From NCBI GenBank assembly GCA_020632595.1, contig JACKFF010000001.1, positions 1,054,001 through 1,118,000 on the forward strand: a DNA stretch of 64,000 nt, given 5' to 3'. The notes under the pieces were generated by a model. The model was given only the letters and a program-made list of their open reading frames with translations, had not been told where the DNA came from and ran no database searches. This DNA is from Nitrospiraceae bacterium. Lineage in GTDB: Bacteria; Nitrospirota; Nitrospiria; Nitrospirales; UBA8639. This document shows positions 9,306 to 18,967 of this stretch, one piece after another. The position numbers and the translations under genes were made by a program. How positions within the stretch are numbered: position 1 is the stretch's first letter; every line of letters begins with the position of its first letter.

Positions 9306-9816
9306 GCAACTCTCTCCCACCAATTGCGCTTCGTAGACCCGGTTCCTCCCCCTCTCATTCGCCCACTTGCTCCTTTTAGATTGGTACGCGTGATTTTCTC
9401 CCCGGCATTTGACGTTCAGAGAATGTTTCATTCATTCCGGATCCGAATAAAACAGGATGCTCAAAAGGATCTGATCCTCTTTCGAAAATCCTTTGGCTCC
9501 AGGCGACTTCCCCACGAGTCTAATGGGTATGCGGATGTCATAACTCCTCGGGATAACGCGGGATCAACGGCCTGCCCCAACGTTCCTCATGGCTCCTGGC
9601 ACTCCATTCTCATTTCTTTGTGATTTTTTTCCCGGACTTCCCCTTAATTTTACATTCCTCCCTTCCGACAAAATCAGTGGGCAACACTGTGATAGAAAAA
9701 CAGCCCACAACGGAGCAGATAATCTGCATATTCTTTGCCCTATGAGCACTCATAACCATGGGACACCATTGTCAGTAAAACCCGATCATGCCTCATAACT
9801 GAAATCGAGAGTTAAC
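9306..9816. other. Intergenic region between two HD-GYP genes
   Basis: About 510 nt. It holds a 99-codon open frame (9324-9623, plus) with no recognisable domain, no good start signal and a codon pattern unlike its neighbours, so I do not call it a gene. No clear terminator or operator is visible. Confidence 0.4.
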
Positions 9817-11196
9817 ATGCCCTTCGTTCCACTTCATCCAACGGCTCTGCGACTGGGATTGTACATCAAGATTGAGGGATCCTGGTTCAGTCATCCGTTC
9901 CCAACCAATTCATTCAAAATCGAATCGGTGAAAGACCTCGAAACGCTTCGTGGACTGACCAAAGTCAAGTTGTACTTCGATCCAGACCGTTCAGAACCAG
10001 AAGGGATTCATTCCGATCACACCAAGGCGCCTGACCGGAAGGGGATTCAAAACACGGGAGAACCGGACAAAGAACCTTCGAACGAATCTGAGCCCATCAC
10101 CCCAGAGGATTCCTCAGAGGAGGAAGCCACTCAGGAAGATCCAATTCAACGAAAAGTCGCCCAACATCAAGCCTTCCATGTCTACCAGGAACATTTGCAA
10201 GCAGTTGGTGGTCAATTCCAGGAAGTGGTTCAAGAGGCCAAACTAGTCATGCAGGACGTGATCACCGGTCGGCCTCGAGGCCTCCGGACGGCCCAGAAAA
10301 TTGTCAGCGAGCTTTATGAGATTCTCGATATCGCTGACAACTCGAGAGCACTGCTGAACCTCATCGGCTCCAACGAATCAAATGAGGAATTTTTTCTGCA
10401 TGCACTCAATGTCTGTTCATTATCTCTCATGGTCGGACAGGATTTAGGATTATCGCGGGAAGAAGCTGAAAAACTGGCTCTCGGAGCTCTGTTTCATGAC
10501 ATCGGGGAACTCAAGTTTCCGGCAGAACATTTATTACGAAAAGGATCAATGTCTGCTTCCGAACGGAAAAACTTTTTAAGTACGCATCCGAAATACGGAG
10601 TGGAGTTGGCTGAGAAATTGCCTAATTTCCCTTATGAAGCGATTGACGTCATTCGCCAGCACCATGAACGCCTCAACGGGTCAGGATTCCCAACCGGGAA
10701 AAAAGACGATCAAATCAGCAAGTTCGCCAAAATAGTCATGGTGGTGGATGAGTACGATGAATTGTGCCATCACCCGGATCCAGACAAATCTCTCATTCCA
10801 TCAGAGGCCCTTTCTTATTTATACGTCAAATGCCGGCATACACTCTGGCATGAAGCGGTCGTCTCATTAATCAGTCAGCTGGGTGTCTATCCTCCAGGAT
10901 CACTGGTCAACTTGAGTAATCAGAAGATTGGAATCGTCACCAGCGTGAATCTCGCGAACCGGCTGAGGCCGGTCATCCTCGTTTATGACGAACACAGCTC
11001 TTCGGATGAACCGATTATTCTGAACCTGTCTGAAGAGGATGAGTCGCTCTCCATTGTCAGTGCCATTCGACCCGTTGACCTTTCTGCCAAAATCAGGGAA
11101 TGCCTCAACCCTCGTCGAATCATCAGCTACTTTCCCTCCGCCTCTTCCACAGAATCCGGCGTCGGCGGTCTGCGCACTCTGGCCGTATCCACATAG
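9817..11196 (+). CDS. HD-GYP phosphodiesterase with N-terminal DUF3391-like domain
   Basis: A 459-residue protein. Residues ~1-60 resemble DUF3391, commonly fused to HD-GYP domains. A Glu/Pro-rich linker (~65-110) follows, then a helical segment and the HD-GYP core at ~185-330. The core keeps His-Asp, the later His, the His-His pair and the late Asp. It deviates in two places: HDIGK reads HDIGE and GYP reads GFP. Membership is clear, but hydrolytic activity or metal preference may differ. A ~100-residue C-terminal extension is of unknown function. No receiver domain is present, so the input differs from the HD-GYP protein upstream. Confidence 0.85.
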   Translation: MPFVPLHPTALRLGLYIKIEGSWFSHPFPTNSFKIESVKDLETLRGLTKVKLYFDPDRSEPEGIHSDHTKAPDRKGIQNTGEPDKEPSNESEPITPEDSSEEEATQEDPIQRKVAQHQAFHVYQEHLQAVGGQFQEVVQEAKLVMQDVITGRPRGLRTAQKIVSELYEILDIADNSRALLNLIGSNESNEEFFLHALNVCSLSLMVGQDLGLSREEAEKLALGALFHDIGELKFPAEHLLRKGSMSASERKNFLSTHPKYGVELAEKLPNFPYEAIDVIRQHHERLNGSGFPTGKKDDQISKFAKIVMVVDEYDELCHHPDPDKSLIPSEALSYLYVKCRHTLWHEAVVSLISQLGVYPPGSLVNLSNQKIGIVTSVNLANRLRPVILVYDEHSSSDEPIILNLSEEDESLSIVSAIRPVDLSAKIRECLNPRRIISYFPSASSTESGVGGLRTLAVST

Positions 11197-11265
11197 TCCA
11201 TTCACAGGAACGCTTCGCTAGACCATCCTCACAAACTCACCTTATGTCATGTTCTTCGTGGAGAC

Positions 11266-11634
11266 CTATGAGCGAAAGGACTGCCCAACGATCTGACGGA
11301 TCCAGGCCATCCACGTTTTCCTCGTTTCAAGAGGAGCCTCGGGATCAGGATACTCGACCCACAACTCCTGATTCCCAAGATACTGCTCACCAATAAAGAT
11401 GCGTTGGGTTCGTAATTGCCGATAGCCCCTCTCATGCAACATATGAATGAGACCTTGCAGGACCTGGTCTTCCGTAGGAACGGGATCGACATCGATCTGA
11501 AGCGATTCATAGCGGAGCCTGGCCTGGAATCCTTCTTTATGGGGAATGACATGGATTTGGCGATTAAACCCACGGTCGCGGTCATCCAGGCCAGCAACGT
11601 GAAAGATATGGACGTGAGGAGATGTGGAACTCAT
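11266..11634 (-). CDS. Conserved-looking hypothetical protein
   Basis: A 122-residue soluble protein on the minus strand between two plus-strand genes. It is rich in charged and aromatic residues, with no signal peptide or membrane segment. The composition is protein-like throughout and the start ATG is well defined. I do not recognise a family. An overlapping minus-strand frame is its shadow. The name is left open. Confidence 0.5.
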   Translation of the reverse strand: MSSTSPHVHIFHVAGLDDRDRGFNRQIHVIPHKEGFQARLRYESLQIDVDPVPTEDQVLQGLIHMLHERGYRQLRTQRIFIGEQYLGNQELWVEYPDPEAPLETRKTWMAWIRQIVGQSFRS

Positions 11635-11931
11635 ACGCGTAAGGGTTTATCATACCTCCGCCTGTCATCTTCGCATAAGAGGAAAAATTCCGTCGAGCCC
11701 TCGGAGGCACTTACAGCCCTTGCCCGTCCCCGTGCAGGCTCTCTTCGGCCCACAGCCTGTCTTCGTCCAAAAGTCTGCGCTCCCGACTGACGGCACAGGC
11801 CATCAATTTTGGCTGATTCCACTTGCACTCACCGGCATGCATTTCGTATCGTGGTACCCGAAGATTGTGACTAAATCCTGGGGAAATATTTGTGTCATAT
11901 TCCCCAGTTTCATGTACCCCCATATGACCCC

Positions 11932-13653
11932 ATGCCAAGTCCGCTGTCCCTTCAAAACTCGGTTGTACCCCCTCAAAAAAATCGAGGGCAAATCTTAGCT
12001 CTAGCCCTCCTTGTGGCCACAGTGGTTTTTGTCGTGGACCTCTTTCTCCCAATGGGAGTGGCCGAAGCGGTCCCCTATGTCGCTAGCGTGCTGATTGCCC
12101 TCCGGTCTCCGGATAAAAATGATCCGTTGCGTCTGGCAGGACTCTGTACCCTATTAACAATCATCGGGTTTTATTTTTCGCCTTCGGGGGCAGAGCCCTG
12201 GATTGGCATGACCAATCGATCGATTGCCTTATTTGCGATTTGGTCGACCGCCCTGTTGGCCATGCAGGTGAGAGAGTCTGACGAGGCGACTCGTGATCAG
12301 AGTTCGATGCTGACCGGGATATTATCAAATATGCCCGCCGTGGCATTTCGAATCGATCAGGAAGGAGTCATGCATGATTCCTTCGGTCGCGGGCTGGCCC
12401 GTTTCGGATTAAAGGAATTGACCGCCATTGGCCGTATTCCCTTGGAACCACCCGATCAGATAAAAAATCAGGTCAAGGAAGGCATTCTTGCCAATTCGGT
12501 GTTTTACGAGAGCAATGGAATTCTGCAGGGGAAGCCCTGGTGGTTTTTAAATTGTCTATGCAAATTGGAAGGCGACCAACCGGGACTCATTGGGTTTGGC
12601 ATTGACATTACTGATCGGAAGCGTGCGGAGCGACGCCTGGCCTTGCACGATGTCATCGCGGACATCCTGACCACCGCGTCTAGTATTTCAGAGACATATC
12701 CTCAAATTCTCAAAGCCATTTGCCACACGCTGGAATGGAAGGTGGGTATCCTCTGGCGAATGGACTATCAACGACAGGCCCTGGGAGCCTCCCTCATTTG
12801 GCCATCGGACTCTCCTCAAGCTCAAGCCATGTCCTCAGCACACTCCGGTTGGGCGCTCACGCCTGCTGAAGGACTGGCCGGGCAGGTGTGGGCCACTCGA
12901 AATCCTCTTTGGATCAAGGACCTTGCCGACTACCCCAAAGATCCTAGAAGCCAGACGGCTTTGGAAGTTGGGCTTCATGCCGGATTCGCAATTCCCATTT
13001 GCCTGGCTGAGAATACGAGAGCGGTACTCGAATTTTTCTCCCCGTACCCTGAGGAAGCGGATGATATGTTGCTTCAACGGCTTTCGAATATCGGTTTTCA
13101 AATTGGCCAGTATATCGAACGGGAGCATAAGGAACGTCGACTGGCCACGCATCACAGCTTAACTAATGTGCTCGCGGAATCTGCTGGAATGACTCAGGCG
13201 GCTTCCCTTATCCTGGAAGCCATTGGTGACAATTTAGGATGGGATCTCGGAGCTATTTGGACACTAGATCCCTCGCACCAGGTCTTGCGTTGCCTCAATG
13301 TCTGGCATTCCCCTCACTTAAACCTGGATGCCTTTCGGCAGGAATCCCAATCGATCACGTTTGCACGGGGAGTGGGATTACCCGGTCGGGTTTGGAAAAG
13401 CGGTAAACCGTCATGGATCACTGATGTGGTTTCCGACCCGAATTTTCCGCGCGCGGCTGCTGCCGCACGAGAAGGCCTCCATTCCGGATTCGCCTTCCCT
13501 GTAAAATCGGGGACCGAAATTGTTGGTGTCATTGAATTTTTCCACAGGGATATTCAAAAACCCGACAAAGAACTGTTGGCCATGTTTGCCTCCATTGGTC
13601 TTCAAATTGGCCAATTCATCCAGCGGACCGCCAAGCAAAACCTCAATGAATAA
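11932..13653 (+). CDS. Membrane PAS/GAF-GAF sensor protein lacking an output domain
   Basis: From the ATG at 11932 (a GTG at 11890 is possible) the protein has three or more membrane helices in the first ~110 residues. A PAS-like domain covers ~140-240, and two tandem GAF domains follow at ~245-405 and ~410-570, each with the Trp-Ile-x-Asp pattern common in sensor GAFs. It stops right after the second GAF: no HisKA/HATPase, GGDEF, EAL or receiver is present. Such proteins normally carry an output domain, so this one may signal by protein contact or be truncated. It lies just upstream of the SulP gene in the same orientation, hinting at a role in controlling it (inference). Confidence 0.7.
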   Translation: MPSPLSLQNSVVPPQKNRGQILALALLVATVVFVVDLFLPMGVAEAVPYVASVLIALRSPDKNDPLRLAGLCTLLTIIGFYFSPSGAEPWIGMTNRSIALFAIWSTALLAMQVRESDEATRDQSSMLTGILSNMPAVAFRIDQEGVMHDSFGRGLARFGLKELTAIGRIPLEPPDQIKNQVKEGILANSVFYESNGILQGKPWWFLNCLCKLEGDQPGLIGFGIDITDRKRAERRLALHDVIADILTTASSISETYPQILKAICHTLEWKVGILWRMDYQRQALGASLIWPSDSPQAQAMSSAHSGWALTPAEGLAGQVWATRNPLWIKDLADYPKDPRSQTALEVGLHAGFAIPICLAENTRAVLEFFSPYPEEADDMLLQRLSNIGFQIGQYIEREHKERRLATHHSLTNVLAESAGMTQAASLILEAIGDNLGWDLGAIWTLDPSHQVLRCLNVWHSPHLNLDAFRQESQSITFARGVGLPGRVWKSGKPSWITDVVSDPNFPRAAAAAREGLHSGFAFPVKSGTEIVGVIEFFHRDIQKPDKELLAMFASIGLQIGQFIQRTAKQNLNE

Positions 13654-13776
13654 CCGATGGTCTCGTAAATTAATCTTCGGGCTGATTGATTGGTAACCAA
13701 CGACATGCACGTGGGGTATCTTTTCCTTGCAGCATTGGTAACCTATCATACGAATCTACCGCCTCCCTCCTAAAAT

Positions 13777-15486
13777 ATGGCTGCTACCATTCCAGTGCTT
13801 TCATGGGTTCATGGCCTTCATTTCAATAACATACGGGGAGACCTGTATGGTGGATTAGTGGCCGCGGTCGTGGCCTTACCGTTAGCCTTGGCCTTCGGAG
13901 TGACATCTGGACTCGGGGCCATTGCCGGGCTGTATGGAGCTATTTTTGTGGGATTTTTCGCAGCCCTCTTCGGCGGGACTCCTGCACAGGCCTCAGGACC
14001 GACCGGTCCGATGACCGTGGTGATGGCCGGCATCATCTTGAACTTTGCCGATGAACCGGCATTGGCATTTACCGCTGTCATCCTGGGCGGGGTCTTCCAA
14101 GTCTTATTTGGACTGATGGGGTTTGGTCGGTATATCACCTTGGTCCCCTATCCGGTCATTTCGGGATTCATGAGCGGCATCGGAGGAATTATTCTCATTC
14201 TTCAAGTTGCCCCCTTTCTCGGCTTGGAAGCGAAGTCCAAAGTCGTGGCCAACCTCATGGCGATGCCTGAATACCTTGCATCGTTTTCTCTCCCTGCCAT
14301 GTTAGTGGGTTCGCTCACACTGGCCATTGTATATTTCACTCCTCCCTCTATCGGCAAACGCCTTCCCCCGGTATTGTTGGCTCTCATCGTTGGCACAATA
14401 GTCGCTGAAATGTTCTTTCCAACCCTTCCGGTTATCGGAGACATTCCGACAGGATTTCCCACGCCGATTTGGCCAACCATGCATACGCACACCCTCGTCA
14501 TGATGGTTGAAGAAGCCCTCGTCCTGGCCTTATTGGGAACGATTGATAGCCTGCTGACTTCTCTCGTGTGTGACAACATGACACGGACCCAACATGACTC
14601 CAACCGGGAATTGATCGGCCAGGGCATTGGCAATATGGCTTCGGGTTTTTTCGGAGGCCTTCCCGGAGCCGGGGCCACCATGCGATCCGTGGCCAACATT
14701 CGAACGGGAGGCCGCACACCTCTCTCTGGCATGTTTATGGCGGTCGTCCTTCTAGGCACCCTGCTTGGCTTAGGCCCACTGGCCGAAAAGATTCCACTTG
14801 CAGTCCTCGCCGGTCTGCTTATTAAGGTCGGATTCGATATTATCGATTGGCGCTTTCTAAAACATATGGTACAAGCTCCACGTACCGAGGTCCTGGTGAT
14901 GATCGTAGTCTTGTTGGTCACGGTGTTGGTCGACCTCATCACGGCCGTGGGCATTGGCGTAGTACTGGCCAGCGTGATGTTCGTGAAGCGAATGGCCGAT
15001 CTGGAACTTGAAAATCTCAGCGTCATCACGGGTGACTCGAAAGAAACACCCCTGTCGAAAGAGGAACAACGCATCCTGGACCGAAACCGTGAGCGCATTA
15101 TCATGATTCATGTGAATGGGCCGATGAGCTTCGGATCAGCTAAAGACATGGTGCGTCGGTTAGAATCGGTGAAAAGTTTCAATACTTTTTCCAGCGTGGT
15201 CCTCGATCTCACATCGGTACCTTCCATCGACGGAACCGCTGCGTTAGCCATCGAAGACATGCTGGTGATGGTGAAAACTCATCAACAGGATGTCTTTTTC
15301 GTGGGTATGCGTCCTGGAGTCGCTCGAGTTCTCAAAGGACTCGGGGTGCTCGATCAGGTCCCACCTGAGCATCGATACCCTCTTCGGTTGGATGCCTTAC
15401 GCCACGCCGCCCATAGAGGCGGATCCACCCATCCGTACGATGTCGCACCCACAGAAGTTCACTCTGCACGCCCAGAACCTTCATGA
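13777..15486 (+). CDS. SulP-family anion (probable bicarbonate) transporter
   Basis: A 569-residue SLC26/SulP transporter. The membrane part (~1-425) begins with the family block around residues 20-75, including the GPTGPMT signature. A C-terminal STAS domain spans ~430-545. Members carry sulfate, bicarbonate (BicA type) or other anions, often with Na+ or H+. The substrate cannot be read from sequence. Bicarbonate is favoured by the NhaB gene 200 nt downstream and the dabA locus nearby. It is close to the third SulP in this window (52628-54319), with long identical stretches, so the two are recent paralogues. Confidence 0.85.
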   Translation: MAATIPVLSWVHGLHFNNIRGDLYGGLVAAVVALPLALAFGVTSGLGAIAGLYGAIFVGFFAALFGGTPAQASGPTGPMTVVMAGIILNFADEPALAFTAVILGGVFQVLFGLMGFGRYITLVPYPVISGFMSGIGGIILILQVAPFLGLEAKSKVVANLMAMPEYLASFSLPAMLVGSLTLAIVYFTPPSIGKRLPPVLLALIVGTIVAEMFFPTLPVIGDIPTGFPTPIWPTMHTHTLVMMVEEALVLALLGTIDSLLTSLVCDNMTRTQHDSNRELIGQGIGNMASGFFGGLPGAGATMRSVANIRTGGRTPLSGMFMAVVLLGTLLGLGPLAEKIPLAVLAGLLIKVGFDIIDWRFLKHMVQAPRTEVLVMIVVLLVTVLVDLITAVGIGVVLASVMFVKRMADLELENLSVITGDSKETPLSKEEQRILDRNRERIIMIHVNGPMSFGSAKDMVRRLESVKSFNTFSSVVLDLTSVPSIDGTAALAIEDMLVMVKTHQQDVFFVGMRPGVARVLKGLGVLDQVPPEHRYPLRLDALRHAAHRGGSTHPYDVAPTEVHSARPEPS

Positions 15487-15686
15487 GGCATGTTTTTTGA
15501 GAAAGTAGGCTTCTCTGTTTCTAAAAAAGCATTCATAGTGTAAGCTGATGAACTCCGCCCTGCCCCCACCCCTTTAAAGGCCTGGATGCGAGAGAGATCA
15601 CCAATCAGTGTATTGACCCTGGTGATATTGGTTTAAACAGTCAGACTTTATCTGGGACCACCGGTCCGAAAGGTTATCCAACTGAA

Positions 15687-17279
15687 ATGAAGACAACAGT
15701 CCCTCAAGCGCTCATACAGAATTTCCTGAACCATACTCCAACCTGGTACAAGCTGACCATTCTGGGGTTCTTAATCCTCAATCCCATCTTGTTGATGAGC
15801 ATCGGGTCGTTTTACACCGGCTGGCTCCTCATCCTGGAATTTATTTTTACGCTGGCCCTGGCTCTCAAAAGTTATCCGCTACAACCCGGTGGCTTACTCG
15901 CACTTGAAGCCGTCCTATTGGGAATGACGACACCCGCTACGGTCTATCATGAAGCGCTCAATAATTTCCAAGTGATCCTGTTATTGATTTTCATGGTGGC
16001 CGGGATCTACTTCATGAAAGATTTGCTTCTGTTTCTGTTTACGAAAATTTTATTGGGCGTCCGTTCAAAAATCTTGTTGGGTCTCTTGTTTTCCATCATG
16101 GGTGCCTTTCTGTCGGCATTTCTCGATGCGTTGACGGTCACGGCGGTCATCATTGCCGTCGCCTTGGGTTTTTATAACATTTACCACCGGGTGGCCTCTG
16201 GCAAATCGTCTCAAACCTCTCATGATTCGACAAGTGATCATGAGATCGGCTCGCTTCACCGCGAAAATTTGGACAACTTCCGAGGCTTCCTTCGAAATTT
16301 ATTAATGCATGGAGCGGTGGGCACAGCATTGGGTGGAGTCTGTACTCTCGTGGGGGAACCCCAAAATTTATTGATCGCAGACAAGGCAGGCTGGGAATTT
16401 ATGGAGTTCTTATTGCGTATGGCCCCTGTGACGCTTCCGGTCTTAGCCACGGGATTGTTCACCTGTATGATCGTTGAAAAAATGCGCTGGTTTGATTATG
16501 GCTTTCAACTCCCGAATCCCGTTCGCCTCATTTTGTTGGAATTCGAAACAGAGCAACAGAAACGGCGGGATTCAGGGGACACAGCCAAGCTTATTATTCA
16601 AGCGATTGCCGGCATTTGGCTGATTGTTGCCTTAGCCTTTCACCTGGCGGAGGTGGGCATCATCGGGCTCACGGTGATCGTATTTATTACCGCCTTTAAC
16701 GGGATCATCGAAGAGCATCAATTGGGGGAGGCGTTTAAGGAAGCGCTTCCTTTCACGGCTCTCCTCGTCGTCTTTTTCGCTATTGTGGCGGTCATCCAGG
16801 ATCAGAATCTGTTTTCCGGCATCATCGGGTATGGATTAAGTTTGCAAGGATCTCATCAAATCGGGATGTTTTATCTGGCCAATGGTGTTCTTTCGGCTAT
16901 CAGCGACAATGTCTTTGTTGCGACGGTTTACATTCAGGAAGTGCTCCGTGCCTTCCAGGCGGGCACCATTACCCGCGACCAATTTGACCTTTTGGCCGTT
17001 GCCATTAATACCGGCACAAATATCCCCAGTGTGGCAACTCCCAACGGACAAGCCGCATTTTTATTTTTGTTAACCTCTTCACTGGCTCCGGTTATTCGCC
17101 TATCCTATGGGAAAATGGTATGGATGGCACTTCCCTATACGTTGACCATGGCAAGCATCGGCCTGTTTTCCGTGTATTTTTTGTTGGATCCGGCGACAGC
17201 ATATTTATACGAGACCGGACTCATCCAACACCATAGCGTAAGTAGCCCGGGCACTCCCACAGAACCGCTGGCGCATTAA
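15687..17279 (+). CDS. nhaB: Na+/H+ antiporter NhaB
   Basis: A 530-residue integral membrane protein that aligns along its whole length, from memory, with Escherichia coli NhaB. Shared blocks include the Leu-Gln-Pro-Gly-Gly-Leu-Leu segment near 70, the Phe-Leu-Asp-Ala-Leu-Thr-Val block near 150, the Val-Gly-Glu-Pro-Gln-Asn-Leu block near 230 and the Asn-Thr-Gly-Thr-Asn-x-Pro-Ser-Val block near 440. NhaB exports Na+ in exchange for protons. It follows the SulP gene on the same strand after 200 nt, so Na+ brought in by SulP could be expelled here. A second NhaB lies at 42199-43818. Confidence 0.9.
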   Translation: MKTTVPQALIQNFLNHTPTWYKLTILGFLILNPILLMSIGSFYTGWLLILEFIFTLALALKSYPLQPGGLLALEAVLLGMTTPATVYHEALNNFQVILLLIFMVAGIYFMKDLLLFLFTKILLGVRSKILLGLLFSIMGAFLSAFLDALTVTAVIIAVALGFYNIYHRVASGKSSQTSHDSTSDHEIGSLHRENLDNFRGFLRNLLMHGAVGTALGGVCTLVGEPQNLLIADKAGWEFMEFLLRMAPVTLPVLATGLFTCMIVEKMRWFDYGFQLPNPVRLILLEFETEQQKRRDSGDTAKLIIQAIAGIWLIVALAFHLAEVGIIGLTVIVFITAFNGIIEEHQLGEAFKEALPFTALLVVFFAIVAVIQDQNLFSGIIGYGLSLQGSHQIGMFYLANGVLSAISDNVFVATVYIQEVLRAFQAGTITRDQFDLLAVAINTGTNIPSVATPNGQAAFLFLLTSSLAPVIRLSYGKMVWMALPYTLTMASIGLFSVYFLLDPATAYLYETGLIQHHSVSSPGTPTEPLAH

Positions 17280-17417
17280 TGATTGGAGAAGTCAGAAACT
17301 GGGAGGAGGAAAATATACGGCTTCTCTGCAGCACGGTTGCCCCATGGCCCGATGCAAGAGCGAAAAAGAAACGCACCCTTCTGAAGCCGGATTGTTTGTT
17401 GTGGCCCTTGCCTCTTA

Positions 17418-18497
17418 TTACGGGGAAAGTGTCACAACGGTTTCATTGCCCTGAATGACTCGTTCCGGATAAAGGACAATTTCCACACGACGATTTTGGG
17501 CTCTTCCCTCCTCGGTCTCATTTGTCATCACCGGCCGCATGTCAGCATAACCCGTCGCTGAAAATTGTTTTGGATCCATTCCGGTTTGCTCAATCAGATA
17601 CCGTAATACTGTCGTGGCACGTGCGGTTGAAAGTTCCCAATTGGTGGGATACTGTTTTTGTAGTTGTCCATATATGCGGTGGTTGTCCGTGTGGCCTTCC
17701 ACTTGAATATTTTTCCCCGGCACGGTCGCTAACACCTGGCCCACCTGCTTCATGATCTTCAGACCCAGAGGAGTCAATTCTGCTTCACCGGATTCAAACA
17801 GGACTTGTCCCAGCATGGTCAGGACTAACCGGTCCTGGTGTTGGGTCACCACGAGACTGTTGCCAAACTTGTCCTCAAGCGCCTTGGTAATTCGATCAAT
17901 CTCCTCTCCGACCGTGAGCACTTCATATTTGACCTTTTCCAGTTGGGCTTCCTGAGCCTCCCGAGCTTTTTTGACCAATTCCAACTCATGCTTCAAACGC
18001 TCCACCTCTTTGAGCCTGGTCTCCAGCGCCGAAAGCTCTTTTTCCAAATGACCATTCTGTTCACGAAGGTGGGACATCTGGCTGATTTGCCCGTCTAATC
18101 CGGACCTGACCTTTGTGAGTGCAGCTGTCAAATCATGAAAATCCACCGGCTCTCCTCCAAAAAGAGGATCGGACAGCGACACGGTTCCTTCCGAGTTGAC
18201 CAGTTTCCGGATTTGCGTATACAGCGCTTCAACTTCTTGTTGGACCGCGGCTAATTGTTCTTCCTTCATTTGATCTTGCACGTCAACGGTATGCTCAAGG
18301 GCAATGTTTGTTTCTTGAAGCTGCAGGACTTCAGCTTGCTTCGCTTCGACCGCCTGCTGTAAACGTTCAAGTTCCGCTATCGTAGACTCTTGGTTTTTTT
18401 CGTATTCTTGGAGAGCACGTTCATGTGATTGTTGACTCACACAACCGACCACAATCGTACATGCCACTGCCGAAAGTAAAGTGTTCCCCAGTTTCAT
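17418..18497 (-). CDS. OmpA-family lipoprotein with coiled coil
   Basis: The start at 18497 is supported by AGGAG 8 nt upstream; a longer frame to 18533 is unlikely. The 359-residue protein has a lipoprotein signal peptide with a Val-Val-Gly-Cys lipobox near residue 20, a long coiled-coil region (~25-215) and a C-terminal OmpA/MotB-type peptidoglycan-binding domain (~225-345) with the Val-Glu-Gly-His-Thr-Asp motif. It probably links the outer membrane to the cell wall. It is downstream of nuoM on the same strand but separated by 470 nt, so it is likely its own unit. Confidence 0.85.
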   Translation of the reverse strand: MKLGNTLLSAVACTIVVGCVSQQSHERALQEYEKNQESTIAELERLQQAVEAKQAEVLQLQETNIALEHTVDVQDQMKEEQLAAVQQEVEALYTQIRKLVNSEGTVSLSDPLFGGEPVDFHDLTAALTKVRSGLDGQISQMSHLREQNGHLEKELSALETRLKEVERLKHELELVKKAREAQEAQLEKVKYEVLTVGEEIDRITKALEDKFGNSLVVTQHQDRLVLTMLGQVLFESGEAELTPLGLKIMKQVGQVLATVPGKNIQVEGHTDNHRIYGQLQKQYPTNWELSTARATTVLRYLIEQTGMDPKQFSATGYADMRPVMTNETEEGRAQNRRVEIVLYPERVIQGNETVVTLSP

Positions 18498-18967
18498 AGT
18501 GCCTGCTCCTTCGCGTTGACCGCCTCTCCTCACCTCAGGCTCTCTACCATCAATATTACCTGGGGATTCAAGACTGGTTGGTGCCTTTCGGCCAAAATGG
18601 CTTCAATCTTCTCTTCTGGGTGCCATGGTGAACCTTAGTAACCGGAGGGTTCTTTCATCCCCAGAGAGAGCAGAGAAGATTATTCTCGGCATTCTGGACA
18701 GGACACTTGAGAAAACCTATAGGAACAAGGAGGAAGGTGTTCCAAGAGGTCAGAATGACCTGTCAATACTTCCCAATGATCACAGGCGACACTGTTGCAA
18801 TTCACCGGGGATCAATGCGGAAAGATAAAGAGAGAAAATGTTGGCGCGGAATGGTATTGGGAATGGGAGAAGTTTGATCGTTATCTCTCGTGCTCACCAG
18901 CCGAGAAATGCCCAAGCCATGATTCATCGGAAACTATCGTCTGGGTCCCGATTGCCGGATTCGCCCT
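18498..18967. other. Intergenic region upstream of the OmpA-like gene
   Basis: About 470 nt between nuoM (ends 18968) and the OmpA-like lipoprotein gene. No convincing gene is present. A perfect small inverted repeat, AGGTCA-gaa-TGACCT, sits at 18747-18761 and could be an operator, though one such palindrome is weak evidence. Confidence 0.35.

Noticed and set aside
13719..13742. Possible sigma-54 promoter before the first SulP gene (GGGG...TTGCA)
   Set aside because: GG and GC are two bases too far apart for the fixed sigma-54 spacing.
14202..15104. 300-codon minus-strand open frame opposite the first SulP gene
   Set aside because: It is fully antisense to a well-supported transporter, rich in Arg/Ser/Thr as expected of a shadow frame, with no domain or start signal.
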